In this document: positions 43,901 through 52,392 of the stretch, one piece after another
Layout: every line of letters starts with the position of its first letter
Position numbering within the stretch: the stretch's first letter is position 1
Source: Pegea sp. RAD2-039
Taxonomy: Eukaryota; Chordata; Thaliacea; Salpida; Salpidae
Length of the DNA stretch: 64,000 nucleotides
Reading direction: 5' to 3'
Assembly: GCA_034620365.1 (NCBI GenBank)
Contig: JAQGEQ010000225.1
Span: forward strand, 806,001-870,000
Program-made: the position numbers and the translations under genes
Notes under the pieces: model-generated
The model's input: only the letters and a program-made list of their open reading frames with translations
Told to the model about the DNA's origin: nothing
Databases searched by the model: none

Positions 43901-44678
43901 AATCTTTTTGCTGTGATACTTCAGTTAAACATAAAATGCTTAATTGAAGTCTGAAATAACAAGCTATCTGTCTAATACAACATGCACATATACAATATTG
44001 ATTTTAATATAAACTGACTTCTTGATAAAAGCAAAACATTAAGTAATTGAAAGATAATCATGCAAAGATTATAAAGAATTTGTTATTCATCAAAAACAGT
44101 ACACAGTATAGTTCAACAAAGAAATATGATTAGAATAAATTAATATAAATAAGATTTATATAAAAACTAAACAGGGTTTAATACAAATTAAGCCTAATAT
44201 AGTAATATAAAAAAATTAAACTAACTACATAAAATTTTATTGCTTCAACTATTAGTAATGGTCATAAAAATATTTATAAAAATTATTTTAGAGTAAAAAA
44301 TATTCATAATTACTCTTTAAGATCATTTTCAAATTTATAATTTGTGAAGTAAGATTTTTATTTTAAACTTCATTAGGCAAGAAATAAAAAATCTTTATGA
44401 TGGAAAATCTTATGCATCAATGTTTATTATTAAAAACTTTAGGTAATAAGTTAAGATAGAAGCATGGAATTTTAGTCTAAATAATATAGTTAAATGCAAG
44501 AATATAAAAAATAAATAAAAATAGTGACCTCAAGTAACCGTGTTTCAATCAAAGAAACTATTCTATCAGCATACTGATTATTTTCTTGTGCCAGAATGGT
44601 GAGCATGTCAATAAGTGGCTTAGAGTTGACACTAAGCTCTTGAAGAGAACGACGATATTCTTCTATAACTCCTTCCAT
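37970..44678 (-). CDS. PCF11: Pre-mRNA cleavage and transcription-termination factor PCF11
   Basis: Subunit of cleavage factor II; its CID binds the Pol II C-terminal domain and couples 3'-end cleavage to termination (family knowledge). Nineteen exons: 44529-44678, 42668-42793, 42366-42560, 42213-42263, 41975-42094, 41853-41907, 41755-41792, 41440-41694, 41312-41385, 40937-41256, 40161-40881, 40040-40111, 39837-39987, 39025-39777, 38870-38973, 38633-38813, 38455-38580, 38262-38402, 37970-38212. Total 3876 nt, 1291 residues (human 1555). CID: residues 1-135 (NSKPLIDMLTILAQEN, YLIDSIIKNVG, LFKLRNTWD), then NPKFWDK. A coiled coil ELLELRRDKLL is in exon 5. Residues about 480-1030 are low-complexity, with an extreme His/Arg/Pro tract in exon 14. 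The C-terminal zinc fingers are clear: CNTC...HLDWHFRLNRR, DWIHWE, CRVCDESF...NFHPSC. Intron 1 is about 1.7 kb, while most 3' introns are 44-57 nt. Start is the first ATG after an in-frame stop; a TTTTTCAG acceptor lies about 48 nt upstream. Poly(A) signal probably near 37804. Confidence 0.95.
38477..39277. promoter_or_regulatory. CTCF-like words in PCF11 exons and intron
   Basis: AGCGCCACCTGGTGC at 38477-38491 (reverse complement GCACCAGGTGGCGCT, exon 17), TCACTAGAGGGCGCT at 38615-38629 (most of the 52-nt intron 16) and TCACTAGGTGGCAGT at 39263-39277 (exon 14) all fit the CTCF core CCA(C/G)YAG(R/K)KGGCRS. Related words are at 24884-24898 (DHX16 intron) and 53430-53442 (SACM1L intron). Binding is inferred only from the motif. 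Confidence 0.4.
38797..41623. promoter_or_regulatory. Dense array of CRE octamers TGACGTCA across PCF11
   Basis: Exact TGACGTCA starts at 38797, 38848, 38941, 39046, 39186, 39393, 39465, 39679, 40134, 41150, 41204, 41285 and 41616. Several are embedded in TGATGACGTCATCA. They occur in coding exons (read as DVI, MTS or DVT according to frame) and in short introns (38848, 40134, 41285). Well under one is expected in 3 kb at this base composition. The octamer is the CREB/ATF site; function here is unproven. Confidence 0.45.
39796..41424. promoter_or_regulatory. RFX/X-box-like palindromes in PCF11
   Basis: GTTGC-N3-GCAAC or near variants at 39796-39808 (intron), 40513-40525, 40585-40597 and 40678-40690 (exon 11), 41332-41346 (exon 9) and 41410-41424 (intron 8, perfect GTTGCT-ACT-AGCAAC). 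The spacing fits RFX-family dimer sites. Further examples are at 13933-13945, 52936-52949 and 53160-53172 in other genes. Function is not shown. Confidence 0.4.
42906..42941. repeat. Perfect 12-bp inverted repeat in PCF11 intron 1
   Basis: CTAGACACTCAC at 42906-42917 and GTGAGTGTCTAG at 42930-42941 form a perfect 12-bp stem around a 12-nt loop, in the 1.7-kb intron between exons 1 and 2. It stands out in AT-rich surroundings. Too short for an ordinary miRNA precursor; role unknown. Confidence 0.6.
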
Positions 44679-47560
44679 GTCAGAGTAGTTGATGTTATCA
44701 CACAATTTCAATCAAAGAAAATAATATACCCTAACAATCTGAAAAACTTATACCTAGTATTGTTTTAAATCAATTATAAATTTCACATAAAAAACTGTAA
44801 GATAATAAACTAATTTAGAAACTTATCATATATTTTTGAAGATATATATAAATAACTAAAATAATATGTTAGGGTTTATAAAAATGTGCTGTTGAAAACA
44901 AAGTAAAAAACAGTGAACAGTAAATAATTACAGTTTTTAAGGGTTTCTTTCTTTTCTTTAATGTTAGATCTACAATAAAATAATAAATATTATAATTATA
45001 AATATAATAAATCAATATACTAAATTAATTTACTAAATTAATATAATATATAAACATAATTATAACCTTGGAGGTATTAATAAATAAAAGTTTATATAAA
45101 TAAGTAGTTACACAGAAATTAACCTTAATAACTAAAGCTAATCATCAAATAAATACATAAAATAAAAAACTAAATAAAATTATGCTTCTAATTTACAGAT
45201 TAATCATATCTCTTCATCATGACCTGGTATAACTTTTTGTTCAATATAATAAATCTTAAAGAATAATATTACTTTGACCAATAACTTACTAGTTTTATTG
45301 TAAATATATGGAGATAATTAATGAGAAAAATGATCAGACTTATAAATAAAATCAAATATTACAAGTCATAAATTGATTACTCCAACAATTTTAAATTAGG
45401 TTTATAACAATATATAATTTATGTTATAGATAATACAGTTCTATAATAAAGAAAATTAAGATGAAGCTATAAACAAACACATGAATAATATTATATACTT
45501 AATACACTACATATGATATAGAAATAAAACATTTATGAAATAATAAGAGATAACTTTTTATATAAAAATATTTAATTCATAAATGGCAAAAAATAAAGCA
45601 TTTTCAAATAAATAATCAAAATAAGTTTCATCAGAAAACATCTAACTATTTTTCTTCAGAAAGTTTTTTTTTTCTAAATAAAAATTTAATAAGCTTAAAA
45701 TACAAGTATATACATTCTAGTAAAATGCATAATACTAACAAAAAATGCAATTGATCAAAAATTCATTAGTTATAAACCAAACAATTTATTATAATAAATA
45801 ATTTCAGATAAAAATAAAAGAAGTATATGCTCTTTTACACCATAATGTAAAATTTTCTTAGTAATAATAGCACTACAAATAATTTGTTAACAAAATGTAA
45901 AATAAATATTAATATACATAATATAATTAACACAAAAGAAAACTTATGTTTATTCCTATGTTTTTATATATGCATAAGTACTATAATTATAACTAAATAT
46001 CATATATTATCAACTAGAGATAATAAACCAATTATTTCAAAACTAAAAAACCAATAAAATATTTTCTAACATTAATTGCTTATTACTAGTAATTTTATAT
46101 TTGAAATAATCAAATCAATATCTTTAAAAACTAATAGTTCAACTTACACATATACTTACATATATGCACATCTATTTCAAAAAACCAACAATTTTTAACT
46201 AGTTTTAAAACAAATTTTATAGCTTATATTCTAAAGTATAAAAAATATATAATAAAAAATCACAGCTTCTGTCATTTCAAATTGGAAGTTGTGAGAATAT
46301 TTAAATCTTATTAGATTTATTTATAATAAATGTGAAGGAGGGTGCCTGAAAAGAGTACCTCTCCCTAACACACATTCTCACAAATAAAATTATATAAAAT
46401 GATAAATTATACAAATAAATATTTTTAAAATAACATACAAAGAAAAATTAAATTATTGATTTCTGTTATAAAAAATATCAGTTCTTCATAAACACAAAAT
46501 ATAATTCAATATACCAGCTTACCACTAGTTTAAAAACTGAATTGAAATGGACTTTTCAATTTTCAATAAATAAATAAGTATAAATTAAATTAAATAGAAA
46601 TAAACATTCACTTTCAACCTTGTAAATAAAAATTCATCTAAGGAAGATAAAAGAGGTCACATAAATGCATCTTTAAAATTTTATTGATGTTCAACATAAA
46701 ACACAGCTAAAGTCACAATACTTCCTAACAGTTTACTAAATTACAAGTTTAAATCTGATCATATTTTAGTATATAAGCTAATTTTTTAGTAGTTTTCTTA
46801 ACGGGTGAAGAATAGAGAAATTAAAAAAGAATTTTAAAAGTAGTAAAGTATTGTTTCGTTTGGAAAAACTTTTAATGTTGAATAAAAAACGAAACTCTGC
46901 ATTACAGTAAAATAAATGATTTTAAAACAATAATAGTAAAATAGCGATAAACTCAGATTGATAAGCAGCTATTTAAAAACCCATCACAATACACTTAACA
47001 GTCTACTACTTTGAAACAAAAAACCATTAAAGTATACCAAAACGACCAGAACTAGCCACTCCATTCAGCAATGGAAACAGAAGGGGAAGTAAATACACGA
47101 AGGAGGGTGAGGACTACAAAAGTCTGAAGGCCTAGAAACCCGATTGGTTTGTTTTAGTCTTATGACAAAACTACATCACGTGACAAATTTTTTGACCAAT
47201 TAAAATGTTTTCCTATATTGCGAAGCATTTTGTATAAATATATGAAATTAAAAATATTAAAATTATATTACAAAACAAAATTAAATAAAAACTCTTAAAA
47301 AATAGTGTCATAATCGTTATACATTTAACAATACAGGTATAAGGCTGTTAGATTACTTTATTTTTCAACTTTGAGATAGCGAAATAAATTAAACAAAAAT
47401 AATGTCAATATATTAGAGAACATAATATAATCGTTTAATCTATTTCTTTTACAGGGATTTTTAGGTGAATGGAAAAATGGGTGAAAGAGTTGGATAAAAT
47501 GCATCTAAAATATAAAAAAGGTTAGAGCTGAAACCAAAGTAACATCAGTCTGGTTTTAAT
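44679..47560. other. AT-rich intergenic DNA upstream of PCF11
   Basis: No gene recognised. Includes a LINE 3' tail at 46315-46388. A less AT-rich stretch at 47040-47215 has CCAAT-type boxes (CGATTGG, GACCAATT) and an E-box CACGTG at about 47177, and is a plausible promoter. Whether it serves PCF11, 2.4 kb away, is unknown. Confidence 0.45.
46315..46388 (-). mobile_element. Solitary LINE/SINE 3' tail
   Basis: Reverse complement matches the family tail: GAGAATGTGTGTTAGGGAGAGGTACTC, then GGCACCCTCCTTCACATTTAT, ending in an A/T-rich run. No recognisable LINE or SINE body upstream, so it is a very short 5'-truncated copy. Confidence 0.75.
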
Positions 47561-47562
47561 TC

Positions 47563-47608
47563 ATTCTATTTGAATAAGGTTATTCAGGTTATAGGTTATT
47601 AGGATAAC
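47563..47608 (+). ncRNA. Candidate spliced-leader RNA gene or SL-derived sequence
   Basis: 47563-47578 reads ATTCTATTTGAATAAG, identical to the 16-nt trans-spliced leader reported for the ascidian Ciona. It is followed at once by GT, as a functional SL RNA must be (AAG|GTTATTCAGG). The Ciona SL RNA is known to be unusually short, about 46 nt; that length is used here for the end coordinate. I see no obvious Sm-site in those 46 nt and cannot check the promoter. Related degraded copies at about 47746-47780 and 56362-56470 suggest a dispersed repeat, so this may be an SL-derived pseudogene or a coincidence. Confidence 0.35.
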
Positions 47609-47903
47609 AAATTTATTCTGATACTGCTTATAAGCTTTGATAAAACTGTTTTCAGTAAAGGATTTGTATATTTTTTGTGATCATATCTGGATTAGAAATC
47701 AATTTGGACTTTTTATCATCTTCAATTTCTATATACTCTATTTGAATAACTGCTAATAAGCTGTGATTAAGTTTTGTGGTGTATTTATTTATTATATATT
47801 ATTAACTTGGTATATTTATTTATATATTTATTTATATACATATCACATACATTTATCTGACTTATAAATTTCATACTTTGGTGGGAGTTACTAAAAATCT
47901 ATC

Positions 47904-49655
47904 ATGGAAACTATGGTAGATACAAATGGCAGGACCTTGCGGTCAAAAGCTCCAAAAAACCCAAGCAAACCAAGTTCTTCAAAACAAGCTTGCAATGGCA
48001 ATTGCCAAGCTTGTAACAAAACTTGCTCTGGTGAAGATATGGCTATAGATTGCATCAAATGCCTCTCTAGGTTTCACCTCACTTGTAGTGATGGGAATAA
48101 AAAATTATATGATATATTTGAAAATAATAAAATGCAGCAAGTGGGATTTTGTTGGTCCTGCATTAAATGTAGATCTATGGACAAAACAACTACCTCGTCC
48201 AACACTAACAAAAGCCTATTGTCCGACATCAGCAATACCATATCCACTGAATTGGCCAAATTAAAATCCGAAATTGGCAACGATGTTGCCAAAATCAATG
48301 AAAAGATTTCTATCTTATCCAAATCTATGGGTGAACTGGATGCCTCCACAAAGAAGCCTCTCACATGGGCCTCAGTTGTTGGTAATTCTGGATCCGAAAA
48401 AAATACTAGCGTGGTGCAACTTCTTGCCAAAAAGGTTACTGACACGCACAAAAAACTTACTCTGGACCGGGAGGATAGAGAAAACAATGTCATCATCTTT
48501 GGTGTCTCTGAGACTGATAAAGACGATGACATCAAGACTTTTAATCAAATGAGCACTCAAAGCCTTGGTTTTGTGGACGCTCCAAAAGTTTCAATGACCA
48601 GACTCATTTTCATTGAAGACCTCATCAGAAGACTAATAACAGTAGACAATGTCAGTGTGTTTGTGTATGCAGACGACATCAAGCTATTATCTGGTTCTCA
48701 CTCAAAACTCCAAACTACACCAAATATTGTAGAAAACTGGTCTGCGAATTGGCAACTTAAAATCCAGCCAACAAAGTCTGAAGTTATAACATTCTCCCGT
48801 AAGCCAGCTGCCAACTTCAGCAACCAATACTACATCAATGGATCTATTATTGAACGAGTATCCTCAGTCATAGACCTCGGCATTACTCTGACATCTGACT
48901 TCAAATGGCACAGTTATGTTTCCAGAATCTTTGGAAAATCTATCAAGCTTGTCCACCTCATCATAAAGACTTTTAATTCTAAAGATCCATGGTTTTACGT
49001 CAACCTTTTCAAACTGTACATACGCCCTATTCTTGAATACAATGTCAGTGCATGGATGCCATATCAAGTTGGAGATATCAGAAAAATGGAATCTGTTCAG
49101 GCAACATTTACGAGATTGGTTTGCAAGAAACTTAATATCAAATACGAGAGTTATAAGCATCGTCTCAGCTTCTTCAATCTAGATACTTTGGAAATCCGAA
49201 GAATTAAATACGACCTTATTCTGATTTTTAAAATTATTCACAGCCTAATTGATCTTCAGTTTGATGACTTTTTCTCCATTAGTCCCTCCCTCAATTTATA
49301 TCAACTTAGAAGACATAAATTACATCTTAATAGGCCCACTCCACCAGCTACGTTAACCAGATTAAGTTTTTTCTCATACCGCACAATCAGTACATGGAAC
49401 AATCTGCCATCAGAGATTGTCATGTCAAAATCACTTGTGTTGTTCAAGAAAAAGCTGAATTTTTATAATATCGCCAACATTGCCATTTCTAAACTGTGAA
49501 TTTTTCTCTTTTACAATACTATGATTCTGTGCAATTCTTCACTGTCATATGCTTTTTCGTTTACACGTCAAATAGATCTAATTTGTGAGAATGTGTGTTA
49601 GCGAGAGGTGCTCTCTTTAGGCACCCTCCTTCACATTTATTGTAATAAATAAATA
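47904..49655 (+). mobile_element. Internally deleted CR1/jockey-type LINE with a single fused ORF (47904-49499)
   Basis: One open frame of 531 codons. The N-terminal half is a LINE ORF1 with a PHD-type zinc finger (residues about 33-90: CNGNCQACNK, CIKC...FHLTC, CWSCIKC) and a helical region (about 105-140). At about residue 232-235 it passes in frame into the end of the reverse transcriptase, with the catalytic loop FVYADD (about 252-257), KPTK/QPTKSEV, LG-TL, RPILEYN and the C-terminal region to residue 531. The endonuclease and the first RT motifs are missing, so it cannot encode an active RT although the YADD loop is present. After the stop comes the family 3' tail (49585-49655) with hairpin GGTGC...GCACC and ATAAATAAATAA. 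The lack of stops means a young copy or one spread in trans by a full-length relative. Confidence 0.85.
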
Positions 49656-49840
49656 ATATAAATGAAGATAATAGCATCCCAGTAAAATGTTCTTTATAAA
49701 GCTTTTGTAAAAGAATTACAAGATATTCAGATAAACGTCAAAACCACAAACAAATTCTAAATAATCTTAAGAAAGGGCTGGTAATTACGACCATTGAACT
49801 TATAGCTGGACAAAACATATTTCTATATTATTACAAAAAA

Positions 49841-49900
49841 AGCAAAAGAGGGTGCTTGAAAAGAGCATCCCTCGCTAGCACGCATTCTCACAAATAATAT
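49841..49900 (-). mobile_element. LINE/SINE 3' tail fragment
   Basis: Reverse complement has GAGAATGCGTGCTAGCGAGGGATGCTC then AGCACCCTC, a diverged copy of the tail at 49585-49655. It lies 190 bp away in opposite orientation. Confidence 0.7.
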
Positions 49901-49934
49901 TATGTATAACAGGTTGTATATTTTATTCAAATAG

Positions 49935-50010
49935 GCTGACGTGGAGAGTGGAATGCTGCTGTATTGGTAACAACTGGATCTCCATAACTTCTGCCCTAGC
50001 ATATATATGC
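49935..50010 (-). repeat. Interspersed repeat fragment, inverted partner of 19620-19700
   Basis: Reverse complement shares ATCCAGTTGTT and the CCACTCTCCACGTCA end with 19620-19700, with CATATA-rich sequence at the other side. Family not recognised. It adjoins the LINE tail at 49841-49900. Confidence 0.5.
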
Positions 50011-50469
50011 ATTCATATATGAGGTATATATATATATCTGTTAGCTGACACAGGCCACAAATAAATTAACAGTTCGTACTATTGTAAATCGCATGTTCTT
50101 CAGTTCTACAGATAACTTCCATACATATGGTCCTTGAAACTGGCTTGTAGTTAAGTGCAGTGTGTGTAGGACCGTTTTTCTGAATAGGATTAATGATAGC
50201 TTTCTTCCTAACGTTTAGTAGCTCCTATTTGCCTTGATATTAAAGGGAAGAGATAAAGGTAGTAGGGGTGTTAGAAACTGATGATTAAAAAAAGATAAGG
50301 CCTTAGTTATCATATCGACCGTTAAGTCAAGATGTATCAACTTAGATACATTTATAAGAATGTTGGAGTAGGAAAGGGAAGTATTTGGGATCTCGGCTTA
50401 AGCTTGTGATTTATGAAGCTAAAAAACGTTTTCTTGATAGGTGAAGATAAGACTGCACTTTCTCTTCCT
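50011..50469. other. Unassigned DNA between retroelement fragments
   Basis: Less AT-rich than the flanks but with no recognised ORF, RNA gene or family. It lies between the repeat at 49935-50010 and the LINE relic starting near 50470, so may itself be old retroelement sequence. Confidence 0.4.
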
Positions 50470-51190
50470 AAATGGAAATTGGAAATATTTTTCTTGTAAA
50501 CTATACAAAGATCTTTGTACAGAGATTTTATGAAAAAGCTTTAGTTTGTTTGTTTAAGAGGTTTTGCAAATGTTTTAAATTCTTTAAATATTTGGGCAAA
50601 TGTGGTTTCTTGTTGACTAGAAAAAAAGGTATGAACTTTTCAATCGAATCTTTAACGATGTTAATAAGTCTTGAGTTAATAGTAATGATGTCTTCAATAG
50701 AGTTGAAAACAGAAATCAAGTCAACATCTGATAGAAACTTGTTGGTACCATTAGTGGCGAAGCGGTTGCTACACCTACCTTCTAGCTAGGAAGTACCGGG
50801 TTCGACCCCAGGTGGAGACATATAAAACTCCTGAGAAAAACCATAAAAAACTCATGAGAATGTGTGTTAGTGAGATGTGCTCTCTTTAGGCACCCTCCTT
50901 CGCATTTATATATATATATAAATAAATAAATTATAATTTCCACAGTAAAAATTCCTTTTGTTTGAAGTTTTGAAGTTCATAGAAAAAGTTTGATGAAACT
51001 TGAATTCAATCATGTTATGATCGCATGTCGGAGCAAAAGGTTCTTTTTGATCAATATGAAAAATATTCTCAGGTTTTGATGTCATAAGAAGATCCAAAGT
51101 ATTACCACTAACTTGGGTTAAAAAAGTAATCATCTGAGATAGATTATTGGTATTGAGGAAGCTTACAAAGGCATGACTTAAAATTATTAA
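50470..51190 (-). mobile_element. LINE relic (endonuclease to RT linker), split by a SINE
   Basis: Reading leftwards: 51190-50940 encodes the endonuclease end (GNTLDLLMTSKPENIF, CDHNMIEFKFH), nearly collinear in nucleotides with 21010-21230. It breaks at NFYCGNYN, and the frame resumes at 50735-50528 with KFLSDVDLISVFNSIEDI and P-LPKYLKNLKHLQN, the linker before the RT domain. The 50740-50930 SINE occupies the break. Confidence 0.7.
50740..50930 (+). mobile_element. tRNA-derived SINE with LINE-type 3' tail
   Basis: tRNA-like head: Pol III A box AGTGGCGAAGCGG (50753-50765) and B box GGTTCGACCCC (50799-50809), with a degenerate anticodon arm between. A short body follows, then GAGAATGTGTGTTAGTGAGATGTGCTC...GGCACCCTCCTTCGCATTTAT (50856-50908) and a TATAAATAAATAAA end. 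The tail is the same as that of the 47904-49655 LINE, the usual arrangement of a SINE mobilised by its partner LINE. It is inserted in a LINE relic of opposite strand, without an obvious target duplication. Confidence 0.8.
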
Positions 51191-51449
51191 TTTTAAATTA
51201 TTAAAAAAAGTAATAAATAAAATGATTATTAGGTGAAGCTTACATTTCGTAGCATGAAAACTTTTATCTAGAATAAAGTTTTTTTTATTAGCAGGTTATT
51301 ACAGCTATTAGAAAATTGTTAAATTGTTTTCTTAAAACCTTTGAAGTGTTTTATAGATTATTTACACAAAAACAGATGTTACTAACGAGTAGGGCTTCAG
51401 ATATATAAAAAAACTTAGGCAACAGTATAAAAATATATTAGGAAATCAA

Positions 51450-51523
51450 AGGCACCACCGAGAGTCGAACTCGGGATCTCCTGTTTACTAGACAGGCGCT
51501 TTAACCAACTAAGCCATGGCGCC
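51450..51523 (-). tRNA. tRNA-Thr (AGT)
   Basis: Cloverleaf folds cleanly: acceptor GGCGCCA/TGGTGCC, D-arm GGCTTAGTTGGTTAAAGC, anticodon stem CCTGT/ACAGG with loop CTAGTAA (anticodon AGT), T-arm CCGAGTTCGACTCTCGG, discriminator T. A and B boxes match Pol III consensus and there is no intron. Identical to the copy at 51780-51853. The nearest T5 terminator is about 16 nt downstream. Confidence 0.95.
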
Positions 51524-51779
51524 GGTGAAAGAGGCCTTCAAAACCATATTTGTAAATTTGATATAAAAGCAAATTATAAAAGTAAAAGGGACTGCTTCAG
51601 CTGAGAAAGGTCCTGCTGAATGTAGTATGAATGATGATGTTAAAAACGAAGCAAGATGCAGTGAGATACAAAATAAACTTTTTTAGGGTTTATTCTTTTT
51701 CCTATAGCTGTTTGTTTAGTAGAGAGTGCCATTTGGAGCAATTGTAGTAAAAATTAATAAACAGAAAGTATATAAAAAG
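51524..51779. repeat. Spacer between tRNA-Thr genes with a dispersed repeat
   Basis: Contains 51648-51710 (AAGCAAGATGCAGTGAGATAC ... TTTTAGGGTTT-TTCTTTT--TATAG), which recurs in diverged form at 55993-56054. Nothing else recognised. Confidence 0.5.
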
Positions 51780-51853
51780 AGGCACCACCGAGAGTCGAAC
51801 TCGGGATCTCCTGTTTACTAGACAGGCGCTTTAACCAACTAAGCCATGGCGCC
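51780..51853 (-). tRNA. tRNA-Thr (AGT)
   Basis: Base-for-base the same 74-nt tRNA as at 51450-51523, with anticodon AGT and intact A and B boxes, 256 bp upstream of it on the same strand. The 3' end runs directly into CTTTTTAT, a good Pol III terminator. A local tandem pair without similar flanks, which suggests gene conversion or selection on the tRNA body. Confidence 0.95.
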
Positions 51854-52392
51854 ACGTGTTCGTAACTCAGTCTCAATAATGATATTATATATTTAAAATT
51901 GTTATTTCGTAATATAAACAAACCGATTTTATTTCACAGATGTAAGTTTAACTATTTTCTAGTTCCAATTATTTTCTTAACTTTAAAATCTTTAAAAATT
52001 AAATGAAATAAGAATAATCAAATGATGATTATAGAAACGTTAATATACTCAAATAGCTGTTGTCATCAAAAATCCTCTCATAATTGTTTAGTTGTTAAAA
52101 TTTTTTATAAAACCTATTGTAAAATGTCATAGAAATTGTAAATATTTTATCTGAAATCTAAAACTGTTTGAAATGATTTAAATTTAAACATCCTGTTTGA
52201 TGTAAGAGGTAGAAAATTGACTTTTTGAGACTTAACGACAAAATATTTCTCGTATAGTTTAGTTTATTGCTTGTAAATAATTGAGTAAAAATCAGTCTTT
52301 TGTCTTTAGCTTTAATTAGTGCAACAATTTCTAGAAGTTAAATTATGCTCTAATCGGTTCTAAACACAACAAGTTACTGTATAATAAGTAGG
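51854..52392. other. 3' flank of the SAC1 gene
   Basis: AT-rich. Holds the probable 3' UTR and poly(A) signal of the minus-strand SACM1L gene (reverse-strand AATAAA near 52263). Nothing else recognised before the tRNA pair. Confidence 0.5.

Noticed and set aside
50472-50789. 105-codon plus-strand ORF
   Set aside because: Antisense shadow of the LINE linker region (minus strand) running into the SINE head.
50740-50815. Functional tRNA gene
   Set aside because: Anticodon arm has mismatches, acceptor ends do not pair, and it is fused to a LINE-type tail; it is the head of a SINE.
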